Part shown: one piece after another, positions 1-10,290 of the stretch
Numbering within the stretch: the first letter of the stretch is position 1
How the letters are laid out: each line of letters begins with the position of its first letter
Assembly (NCBI RefSeq): GCF_007751715.1
Contig: NZ_CP036292.1
Coordinates: 2,728,001 to 2,792,000, forward strand
From: Rosistilla oblonga
GTDB lineage: Bacteria > Planctomycetota > Planctomycetia > Pirellulales > Pirellulaceae
Direction: 5' to 3'
DNA length: 64,000 bases
Translations under genes and position numbers: made by a program
The notes under the pieces: model-generated
Seen by the model: only the letters and a program-made list of their open reading frames with translations
What the model was told of the DNA's origin: nothing
The model's database searches: none

Positions 1-2
1 CG

Positions 3-3000
3 GGCGATGTGTTCAGCAGTCGAATCACCGTCGGCGGCACCAACACGTCGTTCAACGATCTGGACATCAGCTTAGGCAAGGTTAACGCGTCGGGGACGTC
101 GTCGACCGAAGTCCGCGGCAATAACTCGATCGGCGACCTGAGTCTCGCGGGGCAACCGCTTGTTCCCGCTTCGTCTCCCGTACTGACCGGCGGCGATGTC
201 TACTTCAATTACGTGATTACCGAGACCGGAACGTACAGCTTCCGCGTCGGCACGGGCAACTCGGGGGCCAACCCGAACATCACGCCTATCGGTTCCTACC
301 AGATGGAGTTCCAAACGCTCCGTTCGCCTTTGGAAGCGGAACCGATCGGAACCCATCAGGTTCTGTTCCTTGATTTCGATGGTGGATTTGTCGATCTCAA
401 CGATCTCGACGACACCCAATTTGGTTCGGTTCGCTTGCCTTCGCTGGCCGAATCGCTGTTTGATCTCGGCTTCGAAGTCACCAACGAAGATCGTTTGATC
501 GACGTGATCATCGCCGAGATGGAAGAGAACTATGGCGATGTCGCGACGTTTGGTGCCAACGGCGATTACGATGCGACTGGCATCCCCGGCCAATACAAGC
601 TGGAAATTCTAAACAGCCGCGACCACGAAGATCCTTGGGGCCTGCCCAACGTCAGCCGCTTGATGATGACGGGTGCTGGAGCCGACATCAATATCGCGGG
701 TGCCTTTGGTATCGCGTCGAGCTTGGACGTCGGAAACTTTGACACCGAAGAGACGGCGTTCATCTTTGCCGAAGAGTTCTTTGGTCTGACCAACGTCGGC
801 GACGTCTTTGCCGTTCCGCATTCGATCAGCGTTTCGACCGTCGATATGCTTGGCAAAGCGATCGGACTTGTCGCGGCTCACGAATCGGGGCACTTCTTCG
901 GTCTTCGCCACACCAACAATGGAAACGCCAGCGATCAGATCATGGATACCGGGGGCAATCTTCCCGGTTTGCTAGGCGTTGGTCCCGACGGAATCTTTGG
1001 CACCGTCGACGATGTCGACACCGATTTTGGTACCGATTCTTATACAGCCGGTGAACTCGACACGTTTGGCGTGCAGGATTCGATCAACGCATTGGCCTAC
1101 AGTCTGGGGACTGGAACCGCCGGCGGATCGATCAGCGGATTTGTCTTCCGCGACTCCAACGGCGATGGCCGCAGCACATCCGATCTCGGATTGGCTGGCG
1201 TGACTGTCTTCGGCGATCTCGACAGCGATGGCGTCCTCGATTCGGGTGAACCGCGATCGGTCACCGACGCCAACGGAAATTACGCACTCTCCGCCGCGGC
1301 GGGAACGTTCAACATCATCGCTCAGGTTCCAAGTGGTTACGCCGCTACAACACCGACCTCGGTGTCGACGACAACCGGCAGCGGAGCTCTCACCGGGCCA
1401 AGCTTCGGATTTAAGAAGGTTGACTTCGACGTCACCGGCGTGAAGTGGAACGACATCAACGGCAATGGTGTTCGCGATGCCGGCGAACCTGGCATCGGGG
1501 GCGTTTACATCTACGTCGACATCGATGGCGATGATCGATTGGATCTGTTTGAACCCCAAGCGATCACAGCGGCCGACGGTACCTACAGCCTCGATTTCCC
1601 CGGAGCGGATACCTACACCGTTCGCGAAGTTGTGCAGCCTGGTTTCCGCCAGGTCTTCCCGGCTTCGGGTGAACACATCGTGGTGTTCGACGGCACGCAA
1701 ATCGTTCCTAACCAGAACTTGAACTTCGGTAACCAAGCCGCTCGCGACTTTGGCGATCTGCCCGCACGGTACGGAACTCTCTTGAGTGCCGACGGTGCAA
1801 GCCACGGCTTCAGCAGCACGCTGGGGCTGGGAGCGTTGACCGACATCGAAGCCGACGGCGTTCCATCGACCGGCGCCGATGGCGACGACAACAATGGCAG
1901 CGATGACGAAGACGGCATCGTCCCTGTCTCGGCTATGGCTCCTGGAGCGACTGTCGATTTTGCTGTGACGGCCCGCAACGCTGGGCAAACGGCTTATCTG
2001 CAAGGCTGGATCGATTTCAATAACGACGGTGTCTTCAGTTCCAGCGAACAGGTGTTCAAAAACCAAACGCTGATCAACGGAACGCAGGTCCTGACCACGG
2101 ACATCGCGGTTCCCGCGGGAACGACTGAAGGAGCGAAATATGCTCGCTTCCGTTATGGACCCGAATTGAACCTGGGGACGACCGGATTCTCGACCGCGGG
2201 TGAAGTCGAAGATTATGTCTTCACCGTGCAAACGACAACCGCTCTGGCTCAACCCGATCGCTACGACGATCTGACGCATCCAGCGGTGCAGGACTTCACC
2301 GTCACCCGCAACTCGCTCAATGCAGATCTTCGCGTGTTGGCGAACGATTCGATGTTCGACAGTTCGATTCGCGTGGCCCGTGTCGATCCGCTTGTTGGGA
2401 CAACCGGCACGCTGAACATCGGCACCGGCGGCCAATCGGTCGTCTACACTCCACGCAGCGGTTTCACCGGCGAAGACACTTTCGAATACACCGTCGTCAC
2501 CGACTCGGGGCTATCCTCGACCACAACAGTCACGGTTAATGTCGTTCCTTTGAACGATGCTCCGGTTGCCGTCGACGATCTGTTCCGAGTTCCTGGGAAC
2601 TTGAGCACGTCGACCTCGCTATCGGTTCTGTCGAACGATTCGGCGAGCAACCAAGGCGGCTTGCAGATCGTGAGCGTCGGAACCACCGATTTTGGCGGCA
2701 CCGTCAACTTCAACTCGCAATCGATCTCCTACCTGCCGGCTCCTGGATTCACGGGCACCGAACAGTTCACCTACACCGTTCGCGACAGTTCGGGCTTCTC
2801 GGACACCGCGACCGTAACGGTCCAGATCAATCCAAATTCGCTTGCCAACGAAGTTGAATATTCGGTTCGCACGCTCGATCTCAGCGGCAACGCGGTCACT
2901 GCGATCAACGTTGGCGACGAGTTCCAAGTTCAGGTGCTTGTCGACGACATCCGCGCCGGTGCTTCGGTCCTGGAACAGGGACTGGCCGCTGCTTATGTCG

Positions 3001-4694
3001 ATCTGTTGTACAGCAAACTGGTCACCACCGTTGCTCCAACCGATCCTGGCAACACCTCATCGTTTGACATCACCTACGGCCCGTTGTTCAACCAATTGAA
3101 CACCGGCGACGCGTTGGATCCCAACGTGATCAACGAAGTCGGTGGATCGCAGGCATCGATCGGAAACCAACAGGTCCACTCCGGTCCCGCCGTCTTGTTC
3201 ACACTGACGATGCGAGCGATCGGCCCGGGAACCGCTCTCTTCCAGACCGACCCCGCCGATGCCATCCGCAGCGACGTTGTCTTCTTGAACGATCCATCGG
3301 AAGAGGTTCCGACGAATCGGCAGTTGTTTGGCGGTACGTCGTTGAACATCATCCCTGCCGGCTTGCCGATCCCAACGGCTGTCGATGATTCCTACCGCGT
3401 CGTTCAAGGCGTGATCGAATCGCCGATGCTTGTTTTGGGTAACGACATCCAAGGTGGTGCCGGTGCTTCGTCGATCGCCGAAATCGGAACTCCCGCACAC
3501 GGTTCGGCTCGCGTTTCCGGAAATACGATCCTGTATACTCCGCAAGCTGCCTTCACCGGTGTCGATCAATTCACCTACACGATTCTGTCGCCCGATGGAT
3601 TCCGTAGCACCGCCACGGTAACTGTCTTTGTTGGAACCGACGCTCAGGTCGACGCCAACGATCTGGTCGATTTGCCATTCCAGGTTTTTGACGCTTCGGG
3701 AAATGCAATTCTCGATGCCGCAGGCAATCAATTGCGAACCGTTCGCGTTGGCGACGTCTTGACCTTGCAGGTTAATGTCGACGATCTTCGCACCGGGGCG
3801 TTCTTGAACACCGGCGTCTTCTCGGCCTATCAGGACATCCTGTACAGTGCCAGCAACCTGTCGGTGGTACCACGCTCGGCGACGCAAACCAGCACGCTGG
3901 ACTTCAGCGTCGAATTCGGCCAGTTCTACACCAACGTGCAACGCGGCACCGCGGGTACCGTTGGTATTATCAACGAAGTCGGAGCTACACAGACCACCAA
4001 CAGCGATGGCTCGGGAGCTCCCTTGGGCAGCCAAGTACGAGACTTGATGGCGATCGAATTTGTCGCCACCGCAACCGGTACCGCTACCTTCATCGGCGAC
4101 CCAGCGGATGTCTCGCCCGACCAAGACACTTTGTTGTTCGAAGCTGCGTCGAAGGTTGTGCCGATCGATCAGATCCGTTACGACCGCAAATCGATCACGA
4201 TTTCGCCCGCGACGACTGCATCGGGCGAATCGGAGTTCCAGAATCCAGTCAATCGCTACGACGTCAACGACGATGGCAACGTGACGCCAATCGATGCGTT
4301 GAGCATCATCAACCAACTGAACTCGAGTGGTTCGGGACAGCTGGCCGCCGAAGGTGAATCGGCCTCCGAGATCCGCCGGTTTGTCGACGTCAACGGTGAT
4401 CAATTTGTGACCCCAATCGACGCGTTGTTGGTGATCAATGCCCTGAACACGCAAAGTGTTTCGGGTGCCAGCGGTGAAGCTCCCGTTGCGGCAAACAACG
4501 CTGCTTCGGAGCCCGAAACGCAAGGCAGCGACGATTTCTTCGCCAGCTTGGGCGAAGAGAAGACATCGCAATTTGGTTCGGCCGCAACGCAAACCGGTTC
4601 GGCATCGCAGTGGTTCGACGCGTCGGACAACGATGACGAAGAGGATTCGATCGATACGATCGTCGACGATATCACTCAACAATGGGGGCTCTAA
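3..4694 (+). CDS. Giant secreted multidomain protein, 5' truncated (zincin, SdrD-B, GEVED, cadherin-like, cohesin-like, dockerin)
   Basis: The frame is open from base 3, so the true start and signal peptide lie upstream of the window. Residue numbers count from the GTG at 9. The first ~100 residues resemble a pre-peptidase C-terminal domain. A zinc-metalloprotease motif HESGHFFGLRH sits at 291-301 (HExxHxxGxxH). Then come two SdrD-B-like modules (~375-580, FRDSNGDG and WNDINGNG), a GEVED module (~580-745, ending TAGEVEDY), cadherin-like/Big_17 repeats (~760-940 and ~1120-1210), and two copies of a cohesin-like module (~950-1115 and ~1219-1395). The C-terminus holds a dockerin-like pair of Ca-binding loops (DVNDDGNVTPIDAL from 1418, DVNGDQFVTPIDAL from 1460) and an acidic tail. 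The family role is extracellular: adhesion, matrix or proteolysis. The protease activity is inferred from the motif only. Confidence 0.85.
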   Translation, partial: GDVFSSRITVGGTNTSFNDLDISLGKVNASGTSSTEVRGNNSIGDLSLAGQPLVPASSPVLTGGDVYFNYVITETGTYSFRVGTGNSGANPNITPIGSYQMEFQTLRSPLEAEPIGTHQVLFLDFDGGFVDLNDLDDTQFGSVRLPSLAESLFDLGFEVTNEDRLIDVIIAEMEENYGDVATFGANGDYDATGIPGQYKLEILNSRDHEDPWGLPNVSRLMMTGAGADINIAGAFGIASSLDVGNFDTEETAFIFAEEFFGLTNVGDVFAVPHSISVSTVDMLGKAIGLVAAHESGHFFGLRHTNNGNASDQIMDTGGNLPGLLGVGPDGIFGTVDDVDTDFGTDSYTAGELDTFGVQDSINALAYSLGTGTAGGSISGFVFRDSNGDGRSTSDLGLAGVTVFGDLDSDGVLDSGEPRSVTDANGNYALSAAAGTFNIIAQVPSGYAATTPTSVSTTTGSGALTGPSFGFKKVDFDVTGVKWNDINGNGVRDAGEPGIGGVYIYVDIDGDDRLDLFEPQAITAADGTYSLDFPGADTYTVREVVQPGFRQVFPASGEHIVVFDGTQIVPNQNLNFGNQAARDFGDLPARYGTLLSADGASHGFSSTLGLGALTDIEADGVPSTGADGDDNNGSDDEDGIVPVSAMAPGATVDFAVTARNAGQTAYLQGWIDFNNDGVFSSSEQVFKNQTLINGTQVLTTDIAVPAGTTEGAKYARFRYGPELNLGTTGFSTAGEVEDYVFTVQTTTALAQPDRYDDLTHPAVQDFTVTRNSLNADLRVLANDSMFDSSIRVARVDPLVGTTGTLNIGTGGQSVVYTPRSGFTGEDTFEYTVVTDSGLSSTTTVTVNVVPLNDAPVAVDDLFRVPGNLSTSTSLSVLSNDSASNQGGLQIVSVGTTDFGGTVNFNSQSISYLPAPGFTGTEQFTYTVRDSSGFSDTATVTVQINPNSLANEVEYSVRTLDLSGNAVTAINVGDEFQVQVLVDDIRAGASVLEQGLAAAYVDLLYSKLVTTVAPTDPGNTSSFDITYGPLFNQLNTGDALDPNVINEVGGSQASIGNQQVHSGPAVLFTLTMRAIGPGTALFQTDPADAIRSDVVFLNDPSEEVPTNRQLFGGTSLNIIPAGLPIPTAVDDSYRVVQGVIESPMLVLGNDIQGGAGASSIAEIGTPAHGSARVSGNTILYTPQAAFTGVDQFTYTILSPDGFRSTATVTVFVGTDAQVDANDLVDLPFQVFDASGNAILDAAGNQLRTVRVGDVLTLQVNVDDLRTGAFLNTGVFSAYQDILYSASNLSVVPRSATQTSTLDFSVEFGQFYTNVQRGTAGTVGIINEVGATQTTNSDGSGAPLGSQVRDLMAIEFVATATGTATFIGDPADVSPDQDTLLFEAASKVVPIDQIRYDRKSITISPATTASGESEFQNPVNRYDVNDDGNVTPIDALSIINQLNSSGSGQLAAEGESASEIRRFVDVNGDQFVTPIDALLVINALNTQSVSGASGEAPVAANNAASEPETQGSDDFFASLGEEKTSQFGSAATQTGSASQWFDASDNDDEEDSIDTIVDDITQQWGL

Positions 4695-4776
4695 GACCGG
4701 CCGTTGCCACCAGCGTTTAACGCTGCCGGCGATGTTCGCTAGCTCTTGGAGCTGCAACCATCGATGAATTACGACC

Positions 4777-4808
4777 AAGGCGTTCTCGAAAGGGAACGCC
4801 TTGTTTCG
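4777..4808 (+). terminator. Rho-independent-like terminator after the giant protein gene
   Basis: AAGGCGTTCTC (4777-4787) pairs with GGGAACGCCTT (4792-4802) across a GAAA loop, with one G-U pair, and is followed by GTTTCG. It lies about 80 nt after the stop of the upstream gene. Confidence 0.55.
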
Positions 4809-4925
4809 TGCGCCCGGTGATAAAAATGGCTGTTTCCGCAATGCTGTGCGAGCGATATACTTGCGTGCACGAGCGATCATGTGCATCGCTTTTCTGTGGG
4901 AAGGTCCTCATTGTGAGAGTGCGAA

Positions 4926-5672
4926 ATGGCTAGTATTGGTACCCGTTCAGCTGCGGAATTCTTTGGAACGTTTTGGCTGGTCTTCGGTGGATGTGGCAGT
5001 GCCGTGCTGGCCGCCAAGGTGATTACGCCCGAGGTCGATACGCCGATCAACATCGGCATCGGATTGGTTGGTGTTTCGTTAGCCTTCGGTTTGACGGTGC
5101 TGACGATGGCCTACGCGATCGGGCACATCTCCGGTTGCCATCTAAACCCCGCCGTGACCGTGGGGCTGACCGTTGGTGGGCGTTCCAAGGGGGCTGATCT
5201 GATCCCCTACGTGATCGCACAAGTTCTTGGCGCGATCGCCGGAGCCGGGACGCTGTACATGATCGCTTCGGGAAAAGAGGGCTTCGCCATCAACAACGCC
5301 GATGCGGGAGCGTTTGCGACCAACGGCTTTGGGGCAATCTCGCCCGGCGGCTATTCGATGCTCGCCTGCTTGGTCGCCGAGATCGTCTTAACCGCCTTCT
5401 TCCTGTTCATCATCATGGGAGCGACCGACAAGCGAGCGCCAGCCGGTTTCGCGCCCCTCGCGATCGGGCTGGGGCTGACCCTGATCCATCTGATCGGGAT
5501 CCCCGTCACCAACCTATCGGTCAATCCGGCTCGCAGCACCGGTCCAGCGCTGTTTGTCGGCGGGATGCAGCTGACTCAGCTGTGGTTCTTCTGGCTCGCA
5601 CCCATCGCTGGTGGAGTGCTTGGTGCGTTGATCTATCAGGCGATTGCGAAAGAGGAAACCGAGGCGGCTTAA
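4926..5672 (+). CDS. aqpZ: Aquaporin Z-type water channel (MIP family)
   Basis: This 248-residue integral membrane protein has the usual MIP length and six hydrophobic helices. Both half-helix motifs are intact: HLNPAVTVG (NPA at 74-76) and VNPARSTGP (NPA at 200-202). The Arg after the second NPA (R203) and a His in helix 5 (H188) match the narrow aromatic/arginine filter of AqpZ-type water channels rather than a glycerol facilitator. It should move water through the inner membrane. It stands alone between the giant protein gene and a convergent gene, so it is probably monocistronic. The ATG at 4926 starts directly at the conserved N-terminal helix. Confidence 0.93.
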   Translation: MASIGTRSAAEFFGTFWLVFGGCGSAVLAAKVITPEVDTPINIGIGLVGVSLAFGLTVLTMAYAIGHISGCHLNPAVTVGLTVGGRSKGADLIPYVIAQVLGAIAGAGTLYMIASGKEGFAINNADAGAFATNGFGAISPGGYSMLACLVAEIVLTAFFLFIIMGATDKRAPAGFAPLAIGLGLTLIHLIGIPVTNLSVNPARSTGPALFVGGMQLTQLWFFWLAPIAGGVLGALIYQAIAKEETEAA

Positions 5673-5701
5673 TCCGTCGCGGTCGTCGCCCGAAACAACT
5701 T

Positions 5702-5735
5702 GCCGCGGTTGCTGATCGAAGCAACCCGCCGCGGC
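5702..5735. terminator. Inverted repeat between convergent genes, possible bidirectional terminator
   Basis: GCCGC+GGTTGCT (5702-5713) pairs with AGCAACC (5720-5726) and GCGGC (5731-5735), with a 4-nt bulge. It fills most of the 69-nt gap between aqpZ and the convergent CHAT-like gene. There is no clear T run, so this is a structural guess. Confidence 0.35.
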
Positions 5736-5741
5736 TTCGCT

Positions 5742-8699
5742 TTAAGGGCGACGTTCGATGTCTGCCCCGATCATAAGATAACCCGACCAGAACAGCGGAT
5801 TCGATCCGCTGGCGGGTCCCGCTTTGATATCGCCATCGCTGAGCAGCGGCTCGGTGCTCGGATCGAGCTCCTGATTTCGCAGCAGCACGACGCTTCGCCG
5901 CCAGCTGTCCAAGGGGCTCGAAAACTCGACCTCTCCGAGATACTCTCGCAATAGCGACGCGGTGCTCTGGCCACCGACGGCCCATCGCGACATCAGCACC
6001 TGTTTGGCTCCTGAAGCTTGCAAGCCACAGGCCATCATGAACATCTCGTCTCCATTGACGGCTCCTCCTGCGGTGCTGATCCCCGATTGAAAACCTGGCA
6101 TCAGCAGTTCGCCGGGGCCTCCCCATGGGAAGCGGATCCAGCTGGCCAGATCGCCGCCGGGCTTCGATTGATCGTACGCAAAGGGGCTGACCGATAAAGG
6201 AGCTTTTGGGTTGGGTTTGATCGGTGCGGCGACCCAGACGCGGCCAAATCGCGGCGCGATCAGGGCTCCGGGCAGGTTCGCTTGGCCCGGCAAACGCTCG
6301 GTATCCGCGACTGCGTCGATCAGTTCTTGCGACAGTTGGTCGTTGAGTTCGGCATCGGTCGGCGACAGAAAGCGGCCGGCAATCGCGCCTGTCAGGATCT
6401 TGTTCTGCGACAGCGCGGGAGGATTGAGTGCCAAGCCGGGGGTTGGTGCGTAGCTGATCGAGATCGCGTCGCCCATCATCGGCCCCTTAGGATCTTCCGT
6501 CGGCAACAGCTCAAACGGCAGATACCAAAGCGTTCCATAGGGAACGATCACCAGCCGCTTGATCGATGTGAGCGTTTCTGGCGGGATGCCGGCGAAAACC
6601 TGCTGCCGCAGCGATTGAGCGATCGGTTGCCATTGGTCGGGCGTGGACAGCTGAGCTGCTCCGCCACGTCGCCGCACGACGCCAAGGGTTTTGACCCATT
6701 GGGAGATCTGTGGCAACAGGCTCGCAGGCCGCTGGACCGGCCAAGCGGTTACGTTGCCGTTGGTGTAAAGCATGCCGATCAGATCGGGGCCAGCAGGGCA
6801 AAACGTCACCACCGCGTGTCCCGGCGTCAGTTGCGGCCACATGCTCTTGTCGCCAATTGCAGGCGGGAAGACGCGTGGAAGTTTCATCCGCTGCACAGCG
6901 GCTTGGCCAACCAAGGTTTCGGCCCGATCGGCCGCCGTGGCGAGTTCGGTCCAGTTGGATTGCAGTTGCGTCGCTTGCGGAGCATCGGCAGCTTCGAATG
7001 GCATTCCAGCAAGAGTCGTTTGATGATCGGACATCAGCGTCGCGAGAGCGGATATCGCTTTCAGGGTAGCCGTCGGTTTGTCGCGGACCTCCAGGGCGGC
7101 TGCGGACAAATGATCTTTGGGAGCCGATAGCAACCATCGGACATCGAGCATCCGTCCGGACAGCGGCAGTTGGGCGCGGAAGCGGTTTCCCAGGACCTCG
7201 TCGGCGACCTGCAACGCTTCCTCGTATTTCCGGCGTTGGATCAAGCCCGAAAACCTCATCTGGTCGACCGCTTGATGTGGCCGCGTCGCCGACAACGCGT
7301 TGACGGGATCGATCAACCACTGCCCCAACGAAGGGCCGCTCGACAGGGCGGTCAGCAATTCGTCGGCTGTCCGGCCGCCGATCCCTCCACCGGCCATCGC
7401 GTTCTGCACGATGGTCAATTGGTACGTGTGGGGGCAGGTCGCCGGAGCGTCACTGAGCGCGAACACCATGACTTTGTCGAGTGCCACCGCAGCGGCTTTG
7501 GTGTCACCCTTCTGGAACGCCGTGAGCGCCAAGCAATAATTGGCGTAGGCTTCCAGCCGAGGCAGGACGGTGTTGCGGCGAGACAGGATCGATCGCGCGT
7601 CGGCGAGGCTGCGTTGGGCATCTTGCGGTTGGCCGGAATTGGCTGCCGATTCAGCCGCCACCAAATAACTGGTTGCCGCCATCAGCCGCGACTTGCGAGC
7701 CATTTGCAATCCGGCGGCGTTGGCTCGTCCAGTCAATGCGCCCGAGCCTTGGCTGGCTAGCGGGCCGACGGCGATTCGCATCGCTTCGGCGGCTATCTCG
7801 TATTGGCCAAAGGCAGACGCTGAAATAGCGGCTTCGACGTATTGGGTTGTCGCTTTCGGCTGACCATTGATCAACAGCAGATTTGCACCGACAAGAAGCG
7901 CGATCGGAGTCAGCTGATGGTCGAAGCCGCCCTGTAGCGTCGCAGAGCGATCGACCAGACCAACGGCTTGTTGAGGTTGGTTGTCGGCGATCAGGGCGAT
8001 CGCGCGGATCAGGTCGATCCAGGCCGGACCTGGGCCCGCCGGCAGATTCGTTCGGCCCAGCGATGTGAGCAAGCTTTCGTTTAAAGGGTCGTCGATCGAC
8101 AGCCCGCCGAGAACCTGGCTGCGGCGATAGACCGCCCACGCCATGCTGCGGACGATCTCAGTCACATCGACTTTCATCAGTTGCGCCGTCTGCAGCGTAC
8201 CGCCGCTTTGGATCTGGCCGGCGACATCCTGACTGCCCATCATGATCTGCATCGTGTTGGGGATATTCGCCAGCGTCGTGCGACGTCCACTGGACGCCCA
8301 GGATCCGGCGTTCAGCGGGGCTTTGACGCCGGCCAAGGATTGCGGCCATTGGACCGATTCGAGCCAGCCCGAATGCCGCAGCATCAAACCGATTGCGGCG
8401 TCAAAATTCTGGTGTGCGAGGGGAAGATTCCCCAGCTGATAATTGCATTCTCCCAACATCGCGTAGGCGGGGATCGAATCGATCCACTTTCCCGATGGAT
8501 CGGTGCGGCCGCTGCGTATCGCGCTTTCGAACAGATCGACCGCGTCGGGCAAGGCTCCTTCGCGGAGCGCCGCCAAGCCGACGTAATATTGTTGCGGGGG
8601 ATAGGTCCGCGCCGAGTTTTGTGCACGTGCGGGGGTGAACATCGTCAGCAGCAAGCCGCCGCAGAGAACGGGGATCCATGGTCGCACGTTCGTCGTCAT
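5742..8699 (-). CDS. Secreted TPR protein with divergent CHAT (caspase-like) domain
   Basis: The start is placed at ATG 8699 because GAGG lies 9 nt upstream; a GTG at 8723 would add eight residues. The N-terminus is a signal peptide (VLCGGLLLTMFTPARA). Residues ~30-450 contain TPR-like helical pairs such as AYAMLGECNYQLGNLPLAH. The C-terminal ~330 residues look like a CHAT domain: IVPYGTLWYLPFELLP is the conserved strand/turn, and SGAKQVLMSRWAVGG is the late-core strand. The canonical His-Gly motif is not visible (the region reads SWIRFPWGGPG). The usual LSACETG segment is contracted, leaving one Cys in MMACGLQASGA. The protein may be a divergent protease or an inactive scaffold. It is exported, unlike most cytosolic CHAT proteins. 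Its substrate and partner are unknown. Confidence 0.75.
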   Translation of the reverse strand: MTTNVRPWIPVLCGGLLLTMFTPARAQNSARTYPPQQYYVGLAALREGALPDAVDLFESAIRSGRTDPSGKWIDSIPAYAMLGECNYQLGNLPLAHQNFDAAIGLMLRHSGWLESVQWPQSLAGVKAPLNAGSWASSGRRTTLANIPNTMQIMMGSQDVAGQIQSGGTLQTAQLMKVDVTEIVRSMAWAVYRRSQVLGGLSIDDPLNESLLTSLGRTNLPAGPGPAWIDLIRAIALIADNQPQQAVGLVDRSATLQGGFDHQLTPIALLVGANLLLINGQPKATTQYVEAAISASAFGQYEIAAEAMRIAVGPLASQGSGALTGRANAAGLQMARKSRLMAATSYLVAAESAANSGQPQDAQRSLADARSILSRRNTVLPRLEAYANYCLALTAFQKGDTKAAAVALDKVMVFALSDAPATCPHTYQLTIVQNAMAGGGIGGRTADELLTALSSGPSLGQWLIDPVNALSATRPHQAVDQMRFSGLIQRRKYEEALQVADEVLGNRFRAQLPLSGRMLDVRWLLSAPKDHLSAAALEVRDKPTATLKAISALATLMSDHQTTLAGMPFEAADAPQATQLQSNWTELATAADRAETLVGQAAVQRMKLPRVFPPAIGDKSMWPQLTPGHAVVTFCPAGPDLIGMLYTNGNVTAWPVQRPASLLPQISQWVKTLGVVRRRGGAAQLSTPDQWQPIAQSLRQQVFAGIPPETLTSIKRLVIVPYGTLWYLPFELLPTEDPKGPMMGDAISISYAPTPGLALNPPALSQNKILTGAIAGRFLSPTDAELNDQLSQELIDAVADTERLPGQANLPGALIAPRFGRVWVAAPIKPNPKAPLSVSPFAYDQSKPGGDLASWIRFPWGGPGELLMPGFQSGISTAGGAVNGDEMFMMACGLQASGAKQVLMSRWAVGGQSTASLLREYLGEVEFSSPLDSWRRSVVLLRNQELDPSTEPLLSDGDIKAGPASGSNPLFWSGYLMIGADIERRP

Positions 8700-9105
8700 C
8701 GGGATTTTCCTCGGAATCCGCACTGATAGGCAGCTTCAACGCGAACCGCCTGAACTCAAACCTACCTCCTAATGATACGGCTTGTCAAAAGCTTGCCCAA
8801 ATCACTGCTTCGATTTGATCTATCAACCGGCCCGCAATCGCGTTCGGTTTCTTTGGACAACGCCTTGCTGGTGCGTGGCGGTTAATATGTCTAAGCACAA
8901 ACACTTAACAGCCCTGGGCTGCGGTCCACCGTCTACTTTCGACCCGCCCCAGCAAGCGATACGATAGAAAGCTTTGCTGGACTGCGTGCTGCCGGCGCCA
9001 GCCTTCGCCAAAGGCAACGCGTGATTGGGCTTCGCTTCGTAGGATTGGATCCGAAGCCCGCGTCACTCTCTCGCGATCACAAACGTCTGACCTTGGATTG
9101 AAAAC
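8700..9105. other. Divergent intergenic region
   Basis: About 400 nt separate the CHAT-like gene (leftwards) from the MoxR-like gene (rightwards), so it must hold both promoters. The only clear structure is an inverted repeat GGGCTTCG (9028-9035) / CGAAGCCC (9053-9060), about 45 nt upstream of the ATPase start. I see no gene or convincing -10/-35 pair. Confidence 0.4.
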
Positions 9106-10083
9106 ATGAATGCTGAAGCCGCCAAAGGCTTTGTCGAAGTTGACGGCGTCCGATTGAAGCTCTCCGTTCCGCATCAATCGAAAACCCAGTGGATTGGTCA
9201 AGGCGAGATCCTGACCCAATTGCTGGCCTGCTGGTTGACTGTCGATCCGACGGACCTTCCGCTGACGCCGCGCTTGGTCGGACCGCCGGGCGTCGGCAAG
9301 ACGCAGCTGGCGATCGCCGGAGCGCAGCACCGCGAACTGCCGATCTACATCTATCAATGCACCGCCGATACTCGCCCCGAAGATCTCTTGGTCACTCCGG
9401 TCTTGGCTCAAGACGGCAAGATCTCCTATCACGCTTCGCCGCTGGTGACAGCGATGCTGTGTGGCGGCGTCTGCATCTTGGACGAAGGCAACCGGATGAA
9501 CGAGAAGTCGTGGGCTAGCCTTGCCCCGCTGTTCGATCAGCGACGGTATGTCGAATCGATTGTCGCGGGAATCACGATCGGGGCGCATGAAAATTTCCGC
9601 GCTGCGGTCACGATGAATCAGGATGAATCGACTTTCGAAATCCCCGACTACATCCTCAGCCGGTTGCAGCCGACGTTGGAAGTTGGTTTCCCCGATCCGC
9701 AGGATGAGATGGCGATCCTGCAGTACCATCTGCCGTTTGCCGAAGCCGAAATGCTGGCGTTGACCGTCGATTTCCTGCAACGCTCGCATCAGTTGAAGCT
9801 CGATTTTTCGCCGCGCGATGGGATCAACATGCTGCGGTACGCGCTCAAGCGGCTCTCGCAAGACGGCGCTCATCCGCTCAGCCGCGATCAAGCCTGGCAC
9901 GAAGCGCTGCAGAACTGTCTGGGGCCAGATGCCTTGGATCTCGATTCGTTAGCCGAACGCAAGCAGCGGACGCTCGGTGGGAATTCGGTGCCGATGGGCC
10001 TAGCCGACTTCTTCTTCGATCCCAACGATCCACTGCATCCCGACCGCGATGACGAGGTCGATGAAGAGGATCTCGACCTGTAG
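9106..10083 (+). CDS. MoxR-like AAA+ ATPase
   Basis: The 325-residue protein has Walker A GPPGVGKT at 59-66 and a Walker B-like strand ILDEGNRM near residue 125, with an AAA_5/MoxR arrangement. These ATPases act as chaperones that remodel or activate partner proteins, often together with a VWA-domain protein. No VWA gene is adjacent, so the partner is unknown. The C-terminus is strongly acidic ([13 protein letters not shown]). It is transcribed alone and is followed by hairpins at 10205-10282. Confidence 0.85.
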   Translation: MNAEAAKGFVEVDGVRLKLSVPHQSKTQWIGQGEILTQLLACWLTVDPTDLPLTPRLVGPPGVGKTQLAIAGAQHRELPIYIYQCTADTRPEDLLVTPVLAQDGKISYHASPLVTAMLCGGVCILDEGNRMNEKSWASLAPLFDQRRYVESIVAGITIGAHENFRAAVTMNQDESTFEIPDYILSRLQPTLEVGFPDPQDEMAILQYHLPFAEAEMLALTVDFLQRSHQLKLDFSPRDGINMLRYALKRLSQDGAHPLSRDQAWHEALQNCLGPDALDLDSLAERKQRTLGGNSVPMGLADFFFDPNDPLHPDRDDEVDEEDLDL

Positions 10084-10204
10084 CTTTGATTGGCGACGCG
10101 AGCGCCAGCAACAGTGATCAGCATCCCGGAAGCAAGCTGGGATCGTAGAGTTCCAATCCGATCGAGCGGTTGGACGAAATAGAGATTCTGTTTGCCGGGG
10201 GCGC

Positions 10205-10247
10205 AAAAAAAACGCGGCACTGCTCGGCTTCCACCAAACAGTGCCGC
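10205..10247 (-). terminator. Rho-independent terminator for the endonuclease IV gene
   Basis: On the minus strand the stem GCGGCACTG/CAGTGCCGC (plus-strand arms 10214-10222 and 10239-10247) is followed by G and eight T (A run at 10205-10212). It lies about 150 nt beyond the nfo stop. Confidence 0.75.
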
Positions 10248-10257
10248 TGCCCCTGTC

Positions 10258-10290
10258 GTTAACGAGCCGCGGACTCGTTAACAGTCTTTT
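10258..10290 (+). terminator. Inverted repeat, possible terminator for the MoxR-like gene
   Basis: GTTAACGAG (10258-10266) and CTCGTTAAC (10274-10282) form a 9-bp stem with a 7-nt loop, followed by AGTCTTTT. The stem is AT-rich for a terminator. The 310-nt gap between the ATPase and nfo holds nothing else I can identify apart from the minus-strand terminator beside it. Confidence 0.45.

Noticed and set aside
972-2435. Long minus-strand open frame opposite the SdrD-B and GEVED modules
   Set aside because: It is antisense to recognised domains and shows no recognisable family.
3057-4886. Long minus-strand open frame (about 600 codons) opposite the giant protein gene
   Set aside because: It is a mirror of a high-GC coding strand, with no domain, signal or sensible composition; the plus-strand gene is clearly coding.
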